Source: Amborella trichopoda
Lineage: Eukaryota > Streptophyta > Magnoliopsida > Amborellales > Amborellaceae
Length of the DNA: 64,000 nt
NCBI RefSeq assembly: GCF_000471905.2
Contig: NW_006499603.1
Span: 5,958,060-6,022,059 of the forward strand
Direction: 5' to 3'
Shown: positions 20,953 through 32,061 of the stretch, piece after piece
Numbering within the stretch: position 1 is the first letter of the stretch
How the letters are laid out: every line of letters begins with the position of its first letter
The notes under the pieces: generated by a model
Databases searched by the model: none
Seen by the model: only the letters and a program-made list of their open reading frames with translations
Told to the model about the DNA's origin: nothing
Translations under genes and position numbers: made by a program

Positions 20953-21145
20953 CTCTTCTCCTCTTTCATTGGATTTTTACTGCCACGCAAGCCCCTCCGA
21001 CTGGGAAAGGTTTCGATTCTTACATCATCCCCCCCTTAAAAAGGATCTCTCTCCTCTTTCATTGGCCTTTTACTACCGAGCAAGCCCCTCCAGCTGGTAG
21101 CTAGGAATGATTTCGGTCCTTACATCATCCCCCCTTGAAAAGGAT
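20953..21145. repeat. ~100-bp duplication of LTR start and polypurine tract
   Basis: Two successive copies share cctctttcattgg, ttttact(g/a)cc, gcaagcccctcc and cttacatcatcccccc(c)tt. The right copy (to 21145) joins the gag-bearing interior; the left copy lies inside the LTR. Confidence 0.85.
21125..21145 (-). promoter_or_regulatory. Polypurine tract of chromovirus G
   Basis: The minus strand reads AAAATCCTTTTCAAGGGGGGATGA followed by TGTAAG. The G-run directly before the LTR start is the plus-strand primer position expected for a gypsy element. A second, duplicated tract is at 21025-21045. Confidence 0.75.
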
Positions 21146-21480
21146 TTTGTCCCACAAATCACACATTCACCAATTAAGTCTACTGGGGGTCATAAAGACA
21201 ACACGTAACGTTTTACAACGCTATTAAGACATATAAAGCATACAATCCAACCTATGCTTCCAACCTTCTAGAAGAAAACAAACTTTATGGGCAAGCCTCT
21301 ACCTCTCAGTCGTTCCCAAAATACTGAAACTTTGAGCTAAAATACCCAAGTATTTCCCCAAAAAGGGGTGCACGCATTAAGGTATGATCAAGAGGTACAT
21401 GTTTAATACTTATGTGGCATATCAAACACAACATTTAATAAACTAGGAAGGCAACCAGAATCAAACAAAATTCTAATTTT
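21146..21480 (-). other. Chromovirus G non-coding region between gag and polypurine tract
   Basis: About 330 bp of AT-rich DNA lies where protease, RT, RNase H and integrase should be. No pol motif is visible on either strand. Confidence 0.65.
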
Positions 21481-22505
21481 CTCTTATCATAACCAAAGAA
21501 CTTACCTCGGACCACTGAGGTAGATGTCTTCACCTCCTATTCCGTGAGGGCAAACACCCGACTTTGAGTCCTTGGTCTTTCTCCTGGCTTCTTCGCATAG
21601 CGGTCTTTAATTAAGTGGCCTAACTTACCACATCCAAAGCACGCTCCTGACGTTCTTCGACACTTAGCGACAAAATCGTTGCTCAGTCCGTAATATGAGC
21701 AGGTCGGTCGATGATTCTCCCTCACATCCCCTAGGAAAATCTTATGTCTTTTCATATTATCCGGATTGATCTACCTTCTAAGGTCTTCCTCAGGCGGTGG
21801 TCAATTCTTCCTCCCTTCCTTTCTTAGCCGGAAATCCTCACAATCCTTTTCAATCTTCAGGACTAAATCAACTAATGGGGAGAAAGTTTTAAGATTGGTT
21901 GTTATTATTCTCCCTCGGATATCTGGCCTAAGGCCCCTTTCAAATTTGCTCGCCTTACGTGCCTCCGTATTCATAATGTGTGGCGCATAGCGAGAAAGTT
22001 CTGCAAATTTAGCTGCATATTGTTCTACTGACATCCTTCCTTGCTGCAATTCAATAAATTGTACCTCCTCTCTTTCTCAAATTGATTAAGGAAAGTACTT
22101 ATCATAAAAGGCTAGTAGAAAGTTTCCCTAGGTTGCCTCAGTTCTTGTCTCATTCCAGAAATGTTTCACCAAGCTCCACCAATGCTCGGCATCCCCTTCT
22201 AGCACGAAGGTCCTTAATCTCACTTTCTGTTCATCGGAGCAATGCATTACTTCAAATATCTTTTCTACTTGCCTCGTCCATCTTTCAGCTTTTTCCACTC
22301 CTCCATGTTCCGAAAATGTGGGAGGGGCAAGTCTCCTAAACTTTTCAATCAGTCCATTGTCAATTTGATCTGGGGTGGAGGCAGCCAAGGCCAGCATGCA
22401 GTCTTTCATAATTTGGGTCTTAGCCCCCTGTGTCTTGAAGAATTCCCCAAAGGCTCTAGTGTTGTCATTACTGGAACTCGCATTGTTGGGATGAGTCCTC
22501 GTCAT
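21481..22505 (-). pseudogene. Gag of chromovirus G (gag-only element), decayed
   Basis: A single minus-strand frame runs from a methionine at 22505 to about 21490, broken by five stops but no frameshift. It shows the retrotransposon gag domain ([38 protein letters not shown], then YAAKFAELSRYAPH and KFERGLRPDIRGRI). After that comes a first knuckle remnant (CSYYGLSNDFVAKC) and a second one, CFGCGKLGHLIKDR, where the last cysteine position is Arg. The frame passes RVFALTE, normally just before protease, then loses similarity. The stops fit CAG/CGA/TGG-to-stop transitions. Tekay/Del-like assignment is from motif memory. Confidence 0.8.
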
Positions 22506-22603
22506 CTTGACAGCCTAAGAAACAAGCACTTAGATACTAATCTACCCAAAACTATTCTAGGGACACTTTTAAAACTTCCTAGGCCAAGAATCCTACACTG
22601 GCT

Positions 22604-22615
22604 GCTCTGATACTA
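22604..22615 (-). promoter_or_regulatory. Primer-binding site of chromovirus G
   Basis: The minus strand reads TAGTATCAGAGC, one base from TGGTATCAGAGC, the usual site for initiator tRNA-Met. It lies about 4 bp inside the LTR terminus, as expected. Confidence 0.8.
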
Positions 22616-22619
22616 TAAC

Positions 22620-23388
22620 TATCACGACCCCACCCTTGACCCCTACGATACTCTACCGGAGGGCAACAAAATGCAGGATTACGACCGGAAGTCACGAATG
22701 TCACTCAGGTGGGAGTGGCTCAACACGTATTAAAAGTGCGAAATCAAAGCAAACCATGAAAAAATAAATAAAACTCACACATCAAGCACTACAAACTGAA
22801 TAAATTAAAACCATAAGGTATTCATTCAACTCCAAGATTCTTTACATAAATGTTCAAGGATTACAAGCCTGACTTAATAAAACATCAATCAAAACAACAC
22901 GTTGGCTTCACCACCAGACACCAACAACCTAAGAAAGCTTTCTCGTTGAGCAAATATTCACGTAGTTAACCTCGATTGCCACTCGCTTGTCCTCGACCTA
23001 CAACTGTCAATCTACAAAGAGGGAAGTAAATGAAATGAGCTACAAAGCTCAATAAGTGGATCATAACGGCTTCCTTCGCTGCCTAAGAATATTATGTTAT
23101 AACAATCACAAGATATTAGAAAAAAATCCTCAATAAACATGAGTCATATGTTGAAACCACATCTATCAGAGTATCACAGATAATTCACAATGCAACAATA
23201 ACATGTTATACTACTGGATACGATACGAAAGGAGATCATTTATTTACTCAACAGTATTAATCTTAACAAAGTCATATGCTTAGCCAAACACCACATTACC
23301 AACTAACTCACTCCTTAGTCCACTTACTCTCGAAATAGATGTCCTATTCATCAGGCCAAGCCAATCCCAATGCTTATGACCTCTATCA
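22620..23388 (-). mobile_element. Chromovirus G, 5' LTR fragment
   Basis: Collinear with 4056-4825 throughout (shared words such as ctctaccggagg, cactcaggtggga, catcaagcactacaaact, cctcgattgccactcg). It stops at about 23388, where minus-strand Tat linker sequence begins, so roughly 3 kb of this LTR is missing or displaced beyond the Tat sequence. Confidence 0.8.
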
Positions 23389-25130
23389 TTCACTTCAAAA
23401 CCATCATAAATTTTGTCACATGCACGAACTCCTTGAGATGTTTTGAAGCAATACGCATAACTTTGAATTGGCTCTGAAGCTTGCAAACTTCACTTCTTAA
23501 GTTTGCTAGGGGATCTTGCTCTTGAGGGGAAGAAGATTGTCCTTTTTCAAACTGCTCTCTTCTCACCAGAACAGGGAAGGATAGAACCTTCTGCTGATCA
23601 CTAGTGCGAGGATCATCCTCTATGCTTATAACAACCATATTTTGAAGAATCTTTCACAACGTTTTGCGTGTCACTTCTGCTTTTAAGAGTACAATAGGGA
23701 TATGCAGGAATTTTTGATGGTTCAGGGTATAAGTGATTTTTGGAATTGGGAACTCTATCCCCATGACTTGCTCAATCTCCAAAGGAATTTCCGATTCGTC
23801 TTCTCGCGAAGGTGCCTCAAAGATGGGGGTAGAGGGCAAGAACTCCTCTTCAAGTGAGGAGGGAGTTTCTTCAAGGATGAGAGCTGGGGAATTAGAATGA
23901 ATAGGGGTCAGAGGTAAAATTCTGCCCTACCTTCTTCTTTGAACACTTTTACCAATTTTCTCCCTATGTCCTCAACATCTTCATGAGGCGAACATCCTGT
24001 CTTTCTTATAGATTTGTGATCCCCCTCACTCGACTTCCAAGGTGACACCAGCTCTGTGAAGTAATACATAGCATCAACATAGTGAGTATCGGCTACAAGA
24101 AATGGTCTTTTGTCAGCATACACTGTATGTTGTCTCTCATATAGACTATACTTGAAGCACTGATGTAATGTCGATGGAACCACTCCCTGGTCATGAATCC
24201 ATGGTCGGCTGTGGAGAATGTTGTAGAAAGTGTCGGTGTCGATTACATAGAATGGGGCGTAATCATTCAGCTCACCAATCTTAAAATGAAGGTGAACCAT
24301 GCCAGCTGGCTTCTCTCCTGACTGGTTGCACCCTTTAACTATGATGTGGGTCAGAGTTAGATCTCCGAACCCTAACCCTAATTGAGTAAGGATTCTCCTT
24401 GGGATAAGGTTGACTACCGGCCCTCCATCTAATATAATTCGCTTCATGTGGCATGCATGTAATTCACTAGTGGCAAAGAGAAGGCGATTATGAAACTTCT
24501 CTCCCAGCTGCAGATCATCCTCTGAAAAGGTAATTGGCATACATCCTTCTAAAATCGCCGGGTCCACTTCAATGAGTTCTACTTCAGTCTCGTACACCTC
24601 TGGGTTAGAGAGAGCCTAAACCAAAGCCATCAGATAATCCATTGAGAAGATGAGGACATCGTAGATACTGAGGAGAGCTGAAAGCTTTTGTAGATGCCCT
24701 ATGACATCATATTTCACCTTTTCTGGATCAAGGCCTTGTGCTCCTAGTCCTGCCATTGGTTTGGATGGTATATTGTTGAGGAGCAGACTTGGGTGGAAGA
24801 GGTTTATTTTGGTCTCCTGGCTGTCTTGATGACACAACGGTCTGGTTTGGGTGATGGAGGTTTGAGGTTTTGGAAGCGATTGAGTCAGAGGTATCCCAGG
24901 GAATTGGGGAATAGGTGCATTGTTTGAGGCATTTGGATTGGGAAGGAGCCCATGGAGCTGTAGGATAGGCAGATTGGTCTTTGGATTGGGGCGTCGTGGC
25001 AAACTAGGAAACTTCAAGGTGCATGACTTCTGCGGTGGAGGTTGCAGCATCTTCCCCGATCTGAGGTTTATCTGCCCCATGCTGGGGGCTGCTCTTGAGA
25101 TTTGCACCATATGGTAAGTTTCCTGAGAGT
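23389..25130 (-). pseudogene. Tat protease and protease-RT linker (minus-strand copy E1)
   Basis: On the minus strand from about 25110: a Pro/Gln-rich gag end, then KYDVIGHLQKLSALLSIYDVL, the segment that precedes Tat protease. Next comes the retropepsin: HACHMKRIILDGGPVVNLIP (active-site DGG in place of DTG/DSG), VKGCNQSGEKPAGMVHL (flap), and YNILHSRPWIHDQGVVPSTL. This 229-codon frame (24597-23908) is the best preserved protease in the window. The linker follows (23839-23390, with two frames), containing KFLHIPIVLLKAEV and VMRIASKHLKEFV. It ends at the junction with chromovirus G, before RT. Processing of gag-pol would be the original role. Confidence 0.8.
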
Positions 25131-28100
25131 AAAAACTTTGCCCCCTTGATTCTCTCAGTCTCTACTCAAGTTTAGGCTCAAGGGGCCACTGAGGTTTCTT
25201 TGACTTTGACTTTTTGTGCTTCTTCGAAGTAGATGGCTCTACTTTAACTTTAGCTGCCAGGGCATCAACAACTATTAGAAATCATGTTGCTTGTGCTAAG
25301 GTCTTTCTTAATCGTTTCCATGGCATTCTGCTTATGTTGATTAATTCGAATTCTCTGTTGAGAGCCTCAAAGTCCAGACATTTCAACGTTGTACCTACAG
25401 GAGACATAAGCGAAGAAAGATGAGAAGTAGAAGAAGAAGAAGGAGAAGGGTCAAAAAGTGGGGGACGTTTAAGGTCATTCATGTCATCGAACGATATGGT
25501 CAGCTTTTTACGTCATCACCAGGGTTGGATGTGTGAATGGGGTCTTTTAGGTCTTTCCCTTGCTTAGACCATTGGGGAGGGCTTTTAACATCATCATCCT
25601 CATTGGACATGCCCTGAGGAGAAGATGACATGGGAACGTCTTCTTGATGGGACGAAGAAGGAAGAAGGACCGTGTCAGGGATAAAGTCCAATAAGGTTGA
25701 CAGTGGGGGATGGGGCCTAAGAAATTCCAATTCAACTGAAGGTTGAGCAGTCGTGTTTCTCCGGCGAGTAGCCCTTGGTGCACGTTGGTTTTCTGAGGTG
25801 GTGTTTGATTCGTCGCACTAGGCTTGTGAATAGCCCTAGCTTGGCGAATTGCTTCTCGTCTTAGGGACTTGACTCTACTTCGCCCATGGTGGACTATCCA
25901 CAGCTGGGAAGTCGAAGGTTCAGCAGAGTCTGAATCATTATTACGATAGTCTTATGTTGGAAGATCCTCTTATATCGGTGGAGCAATGGCTTGGGGATCA
26001 CTTACTGGGACGTTGTAAAAATCCTGACATTCTCGCATTCTCTTTGCGAATATATCATGGAAACTGGTGCATTCCCACTGGTAGTAGCCCCATAACTGGT
26101 GACACGAGCACCAACGGTCCTCAGTCCCCTGAGCAAGGTGTCGAGGCTGCCATGCCAGCTTCTGTGTGATTAGGCCTTCTTGAAGCATTATAACAAAGAA
26201 GGCGTAAAGGATACCAGGGGCTTCATCTTCCTCTTGGACGGTTACCAGATGGGAGGCTTTTGATGCCTTGAACGCCTTCTTTAAGTCCTCAAGCTTTATC
26301 TGAACGTTCTGAATCAGGGCCTCAATGATATCTTTTAGTGTGCAGCAGTCATCTGTGGGGTGATTGATCCTTCGATGATAGGCACAATAATTTGCCTGAG
26401 TATCGAGCCCAGCTTGTTCAGGGAACTTGGATTCTGAAAGCTCGATCATATTCTGTTTCAATAATAACCGGAACAATGCAGGGACCCAGTCCTTCTCAAA
26501 GGGGTAGACCTTGTTCCTATGTCTGGTGAAATAATCATCACGATTAAGATTCGCTGGTGGGGGGTACTTAGTTGTACGAATGTTGTTGCTTGCCCACCTG
26601 AGGCATTATCTCTGCTGTACTCACGCCCTTAGAGAGGTCTAAAGTTTGGGAGGGGGTTTTCTTTGGATCAGTGACTGTGACAACTGCACTGATCACTCCT
26701 TTCTGTTGGATGCCTCAGGCGTTAGTTCGAGAGCTACCATTACCCCGATTGTTCCTTGAGCTTGCAGACGGTTGTTGTGACCCACCGTGGTGGCGTGATA
26801 GACTTTCTATGCAGACTGATTTGGAGACCAGCTCTGACATGGAAGTCGGATTAGAGGCCTCTACGTGTAGAGAAATTTTGGGTCGCATGTTTCGCACGCA
26901 AGTTTGGATTGCTTCCTTCTCAGGCATAGGAATGGGATAACGAGCAGCTAAATTTCTCCATCTTGATATGAACTGGTCCACGGGCTCATTGGGATCTCGA
27001 GTCAGGGTGAGAAGTTCAATGGTTTGAACCTTTCTCTCGACCACATAAAAATGCTGGTGGAACAACTTCTCCATTTCTTTCAAAGTATGTATTGAGTTTG
27101 GGGGAAGTCGAGCATACCATTAAAAAGCTGGGCCGTCAAGGGTTTTAACAAACTGATGGACAAGAAGTCTCCCATCAACCGTTGTTTCTCAACATGCTGG
27201 CTGGAAGTGGGCGATATGCTGATTCGGGGACGTGGTTCAACTTCCCTTTCTTGTAATCTGAGGGAAACAAGACTTGGTCAATGTATGAAGGGTATGGCCT
27301 CTGATAAGGCATTGCACCCTGCATCGCTGGAATTTGTCTTTTCTTTAAGCTATGGCTTACTATAGCATCAATGTCTACCTGCAAGATGGGGTGAGGGACA
27401 AAATTGTCCTGTGAGGCAGAGGGAAGGGGCTGCCTTGGAGGTGCACCATTTGAGTGGTGGGAATTGACCTCATGGTTAGCTGATTGTCGTGTGGCGTCTA
27501 TACGATCAATCTTCTCCATCATTGCGCGCACCATATCTTCAAACTTGTTCGTGTGGTCTTCCTGCGAGTCAGGTTCGTCTATAACCATCACGTTGACTAT
27601 TTCCCGAGAGAGGTAAGCCTTAATTACGGTTCAGGGCTTGCGGACTTGACAGGTCACACGCGATAGATCGGTCAGCAGGGGGCCAGCATGCCCTAACTTA
27701 ACTTGACTTTTGTATGCCTATCGCATGAGGACTGGTTCTCGACGGTCTTGAGACCATGGCTGTTGAGGTGTGGGTCGTCTTTTAAAAAGTTAACCACAAT
27801 GCAGGGCTCATGAAACTCTTCTTCTGGCTTCGTCATCTGAAGAGGGTAGAAGGGGCTCAAGCGAAGAGGGTCATCAGAGCTGGTTACCCCGATAGCCTTG
27901 GCCACTTGCTTGGTGAGAATTCGCAAACCCCTATCATGTTTAGCTTTGAGGTTTTGATGGACCTCCCGCCAAAATTGTGATTGGGACTGCCGCTGGTCGA
28001 CTCTTCTTGCACAAGAAAGGGCAGTCTCAATTAGGTGCGGCAAAGCATATGGGTCAGGGACTAGAGTCATCTTGGGCTGGGGAGGATGAAGGACTTAATC

Positions 28101-28900
28101 TTCCATAAGGTCTTTGCCCCGAGCTCTCTTAGGGAAGGTCTTCGAGTACCATTGCCGAAGATGCTTGCTTGAAGAAGGAGGTGCAGGTAAGAACAACGTT
28201 GATTCATGAGAATGCCTGAGTCAAAGGTAAGGGGCTGTCTGTGATGGAGACTCATGTGTGCCCCATGAAGAAGGATCACGTGCGACCTGAGGGGGGCTCA
28301 GGCTCCAATGAGTAATCTGTCCTTAGGAGGACGAGAACTGTGAGCAAGTGTCTACAAGAGAATAGGTGGAGGCCTACCCGTTACAAGGTGCACTTATGTG
28401 TGCTGAGTAGGAGGACGAGAAGATCATCTCCTATGTACTCGGGTTGGCGCAATGACGGCGTTGTCCCGAGTAGTGAGATGCATATGAGCAGTGTATGCAG
28501 GACTTGGTCTTGGGAGGTCTGATCTTGGATGCTGACTTGAGGTAACGTAAGGGTTGCCCCGAGGTGTGACTCGAGTTGATGACCCATGAGCCTTATAGTG
28601 TGTGCGAGGGGTGGAGGTCGCAGGGTCTCCGCCTCGATGTGTTGATCCTCTAAGGATAAAGACTCGTGGTGGTGCAGGAATGTGGGAGATAGCCTTGCGA
28701 CGACCCACAGGAGCAATGATAACTTGTTTGCATTTTTCAGAGAGCTACTGGGCAGCCTTCCAGTGTACCTCAGCAATACGATCGACAAGTGACTTGCTAG
28801 TGGCAGGGTGCATGCAGTGCGGGGCAACAGATGCTTCTGATGCAAGGTGCTTTTGTGAAGGTTCTACTAGAGCGAGGAGATGGGGAGTTAGGGGCCTTTA
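25131..28900 (-). pseudogene. Tat gag (minus-strand copy E1), multiply frameshifted
   Basis: Order on the minus strand: Arg/Thr/His-rich N-terminal extension (28708-28424), a helical region (28070-27693), a segment with YQRPYPSYIDQVLFP (27591-27175), and the gag core with FHQHFYVVERKVQTIELLTL, FISRWRNLAARYP and LHVEASNPTSMSELV (27083-26715). Then come a CHHC knuckle CAYHRRINHPTDDC and a second, degraded one, CSCHQLWGYYQWEC (26476-25970), and an acidic Ser/Pro tail (25783-25500). The pieces lie in different frames, so at least five indels have accumulated. The element C copy (42518-45202) shows the same order in one frame. Gag would form the particle and bind RNA; this copy cannot. Confidence 0.8.
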
Positions 28901-29161
28901 GGTCCCAACTCACTCCAATCCAGGTTAAGACCTGGGAGCTAGACCTGAGGTCTTTGCTCAAAAGAAGGGTTGAGAATGAAGTTAAATGAATTTGTTCCCT
29001 GGGGACGCTTGCGAATGCGGGGATAAGAAAATCCTTGATCCAGATGAATGGGATACAGAACCCAGCAGCCATAAGTGATGTGTGAATACATAAAATAAAA
29101 GGACAAACTTAGCCAAACAAGTACGCTCCAACTAAAGAGGTAGTGAGTCCTCAGTCGTCAA
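28901..29161 (-). promoter_or_regulatory. Leader and primer-binding site of copy E1
   Basis: The primer site on the minus strand at 29144-29161 reads TTGACGACTGAGGACTCA, two bases inside the LTR end. It is a decayed version of TTGGCGACTCCACTGAGGAC at 55412-55431, the tRNA-Arg-type site known from Tat/Ogre elements. The 240 bp below it is leader sequence. Confidence 0.7.
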
Positions 29162-29215
29162 GCTGGTTAGGTGCCTTGATCTCGCCCTACGGATCTGGAT
29201 GATCGGACGACACGC

Positions 29216-29283
29216 GTCTCGGGTTTCAAGGAGACCCGAGACTTTTGGGATCGCTCTCTCGGGGACCTTGTTTGAGAACAAGG
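29216..29283 (-). other. Two hairpins near LTR 3' end
   Basis: GTCTCGGGT pairs with ACCCGAGAC (29216-29242), and CCTTGTT pairs with AACAAGG (29266-29283). Same positions as the hairpins in the LTRs of A and C. Confidence 0.65.
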
Positions 29284-29829
29284 GCAGGTATTACCAATCG
29301 ATGAGAGAGGAATTTAAGGTGGGTTCGGGACTTACTAGAGCTGGCTCGTGTGGGCACCCTCTTAGATCACGAAAAAAGCCCCCCAATAGTAATATTGGTT
29401 TGAAATCGCCTCCCTTAGCCTCTATTATCCTATTTTCTGCAATCACACACATGTGGCAAAGGTTATAAGACATGTGGGTCAACAGACCTCACCTTACCTT
29501 TTTGGTGAATAAGCATAGGTGTACACATTTAAAAAATGGAGGACTAGTTGAATGAGAAAAGAAATATGAGGTAGAGAAGAGTTTGACCAGGCGGGAAGAT
29601 AGCACAATAACTAAACCGGTAAATAATTGACCTGAGGTGGTAGTAAAATGGGCTCGATAACTCAGACCGGCTCAGCAGGATTACTACTAGATGGCAGTAC
29701 CAATATTGACTGGCTTGACATGATAGTTAGTATGTCATGGCAATAAAGCATGCATAGTATTTCTGGCACAACAACTTTATGGCTAGACGACAAGACTACT
29801 ATGAAAGGCTAATCTCAACCCCTCTTAAT

Positions 29830-30640
29830 CAAACGAAAGAATAACAGAAAGAATGGAGATCGTAAAGAAAGAATGAAAGAAAGAGAGGAAGAGAAAGAAA
29901 GAAGAAGAAGAGTGTGAGAGAAGAGAGAAGGAATGGGCAAAGGCAGACACAGACGACAATAAGAGGAGGTGAAAGAAAGCAAAGATACAGGCGGAGGTGT
30001 GCTTCCACCGACTCTGGTGGAAGGAAGGAGAAGGAGACACAGGAGGCGCTAGGCATCGCTGGCTGTGCTTAAGAAAATAAGAAAGAGAAGGACACAGTCG
30101 GCACTAGGCATCGCTGACTGTGTTTAAGGAAAGAGGAGAGAGAAGGACACAGTCGGCGCTAGGCCTCATCAGCTGTGTTAAGAAGAAAAGGAAAAAGAGG
30201 GACACAATCGGCGTTAGGCCTCACCAGTTATGTTAAGAAGAAAAGGAGAGAGAAGGATACAGTTGGTGCCAAGGATTGCCAACTATGTTTAGAAGAAAAG
30301 AGAGAACAGAACATAGTCGGTACTAGGCATTGCCAGCTGTGTTTAAGGAAAGAGGTGAGAGAATGACACGGTCGGCATCAGGCATTACCGGCGGTGTCAG
30401 AAGAAGAGAGAGAAAGAGAAAGAAACAAGAGTAAGAGAGATAAAAAGATAAAAATGAGATGAAAAGAGATAAAGACTAGAAAAAGACGAGAATAAAGAGA
30501 TCAAGAGAAATAAGGACAAGAAAAAAAAAGATAGAGACGAGAAAAAAAGCGAGAGAGATATAAATGAGAGGAAGAGAGAGAAAGTGGGGAGGAGAGAGAA
30601 AGTTACCTACCAAGAGTACTGGTCCTTTTCTTCTCTCTCT
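29830..30640 (-). repeat. Purine-rich LTR leader with ~55-bp hairpin array
   Basis: Seven units at about 30033, 30090, 30145, 30200, 30256, 30310 and 30365 carry a core like acacagtcggcgctaggcat followed by a partly complementary arm ending in (c/a)tgtgtt(t)aag, separated by agaaagag spacers. GA-rich tracts flank both sides. The long pyrimidine-strand frames across it are low-complexity artefacts. Confidence 0.85.
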
Positions 30641-30754
30641 CTCTCTAAGACGCACCCATGAGCTTAAGCAGTAAATTGAAATCTTATTGAATGATGGAAA
30701 AAATGAACCGAAGACCTTTCCAATTTAGCTTTGCATGTTTAGATAGAATTGAGT

Positions 30755-30770
30755 CCAAACATGGGTGGAT
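30755..30770 (-). promoter_or_regulatory. Conserved LTR promoter box, TATA decayed
   Basis: ATCCACCCATGTTTGG on the minus strand. The sequence 9-12 bp downstream, where TATA sits in other copies, is AATTCTATCTAAA. Confidence 0.6.
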
Positions 30771-32061
30771 GCTGAAAATCTACCTAAAATGTAAGATAAT
30801 TATTTAATTGAATTAAAATAAATTCTAAAAATAAGTGCAAAAGGACTGTTTTTGCCCCACCAATCTGTGGAATTCCAGAACAGTACCTGCTGCTGCTCGA
30901 GAACGTGCATGATCTTCCATGACTGATCTGGGGTTGCTTTGATGCCCGTTTGATCGAAAGATGATGGTTTTCTTGTAGGGGTCGACATGACAATCGATTT
31001 GACACCAACTTCAAGCCATGAATCATGTTTTTGAGCCATGATATTGAGACTTGAATTTTGAATGAATTTTAAAAACTTTGGATCGATTGTGTGCTCGTTC
31101 CTTGATATTTTTCTTTTGTTTCTTCACTGAATTACACTGAACATAACGTCACGATCACGTTGCAAGAAGCATGGCTCGATTACGTGTTCGGATGAAGATT
31201 TCGTCTTGGAGTTTTTGCCGAAATTGTGAAATCCGGCAGCCAAAATTTACAGCAATTTCAACGACCTCGTGTGTGAAATTCAGCCTTTCATCATATGTGA
31301 GGTTCGGACCAAAGATAGCCTCAGACCTTACGCACGTAATGCAATTGGTTTCATGTCGATCAGGTATGTGTGCATCTTGATTTGGCCTCCGAAGTGCAAC
31401 ATGCTGCTTCTGAATTTTCTGCAATATTCTTCACAAATCAGTAACTTCGCTCTAGTTTTTCTCCCTGCTTGAACATCATCACGGCGTGTACCACATATCG
31501 AAACGCTAGTCTTGATGAGACGAACACACTTACAAAATTTGAGTGTAATCCAACTCGAAACACGTGAGATATAAGCCCCAAAAGTCACTACTCGTGACTA
31601 TAAAAATAGCCACCTTTAATTGTGTTTTGATGCAGGGTGGCCACACGGGAATAGTGTGTGGCCTACCCCTTTTCAGTATTTAACTCATAACTTTGTCCTG
31701 GAGTAGTCGATTAAGCCGAAACATGATTCATAAGCGTTTTCGACCGTGTCGGATCCAATGGCGATGGTTCCATAGCTGTTTAACTCACCAAAAATATAGG
31801 TCTAGTTATGGGGTCCATTTCAGGGTGCTTGAGGCTGATTTTGCCGAAATTATTTTTTGTGTGTTCACTTCCTTAGATATGTCTGATTGTGATGAAACTT
31901 GGCAGATGGTCTTTCAAAGTGCTAGTGAAGATCTTTACCAGTTCTGGGGAAATTCTGAGACTGTCAAAATTGCCACTATTTTGTAGGCTTTATTGACTTG
32001 CTTCCTCTGTATTCCGCATCGGAGAAAAAGGTTTTGAAAAATATGTTCAAACACCGAGAAT

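Larger units (their letters stand above)
19104..21124 (-). mobile_element. Chromovirus G, 3' LTR, initial part
   Basis: This is the other half of the LTR split by element A. On the minus strand it starts TGTAAGGACC at 21124, next to a polypurine tract, and runs down to the interrupted 22-bp array at 19104-19135. It holds a degenerate ~180-bp repeat region (19140-19900) and a 15-bp array (20475-20950). The first ~100 bp of the LTR, with the adjoining polypurine tract, is duplicated: a second copy starts TGTAAGAATC at 21024. Confidence 0.8.
29164..32053 (-). mobile_element. Tat LTR, minus strand (shared between two internal regions)
   Basis: On the minus strand it begins TGTTTGAACATATTTTTCA at 32053 and ends ctaacca at 29164, a length of 2.89 kb. 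Similarity to the plus-strand LTR of element A covers the first ~1.3 kb (for example 31030-30840 against 6850-7010) and the last ~300 bp. The middle is replaced by a purine-rich tract with a ~55-bp hairpin array. It carries a primer site on its inner side and, directly above 32053, an antisense-ORF remnant. It therefore acts as 5' LTR for E1 and 3' LTR for the region above. The TATA position (about 30741-30750) has decayed, although the conserved box at 30755-30770 is intact. Confidence 0.85.

Noticed and set aside
20356..20990. Three overlapping minus-strand frames of 168-193 codons with repeating hydrophobic peptides
   Set aside because: They are produced by a 15-bp tandem repeat that keeps all frames open; no start context or domain supports a gene.
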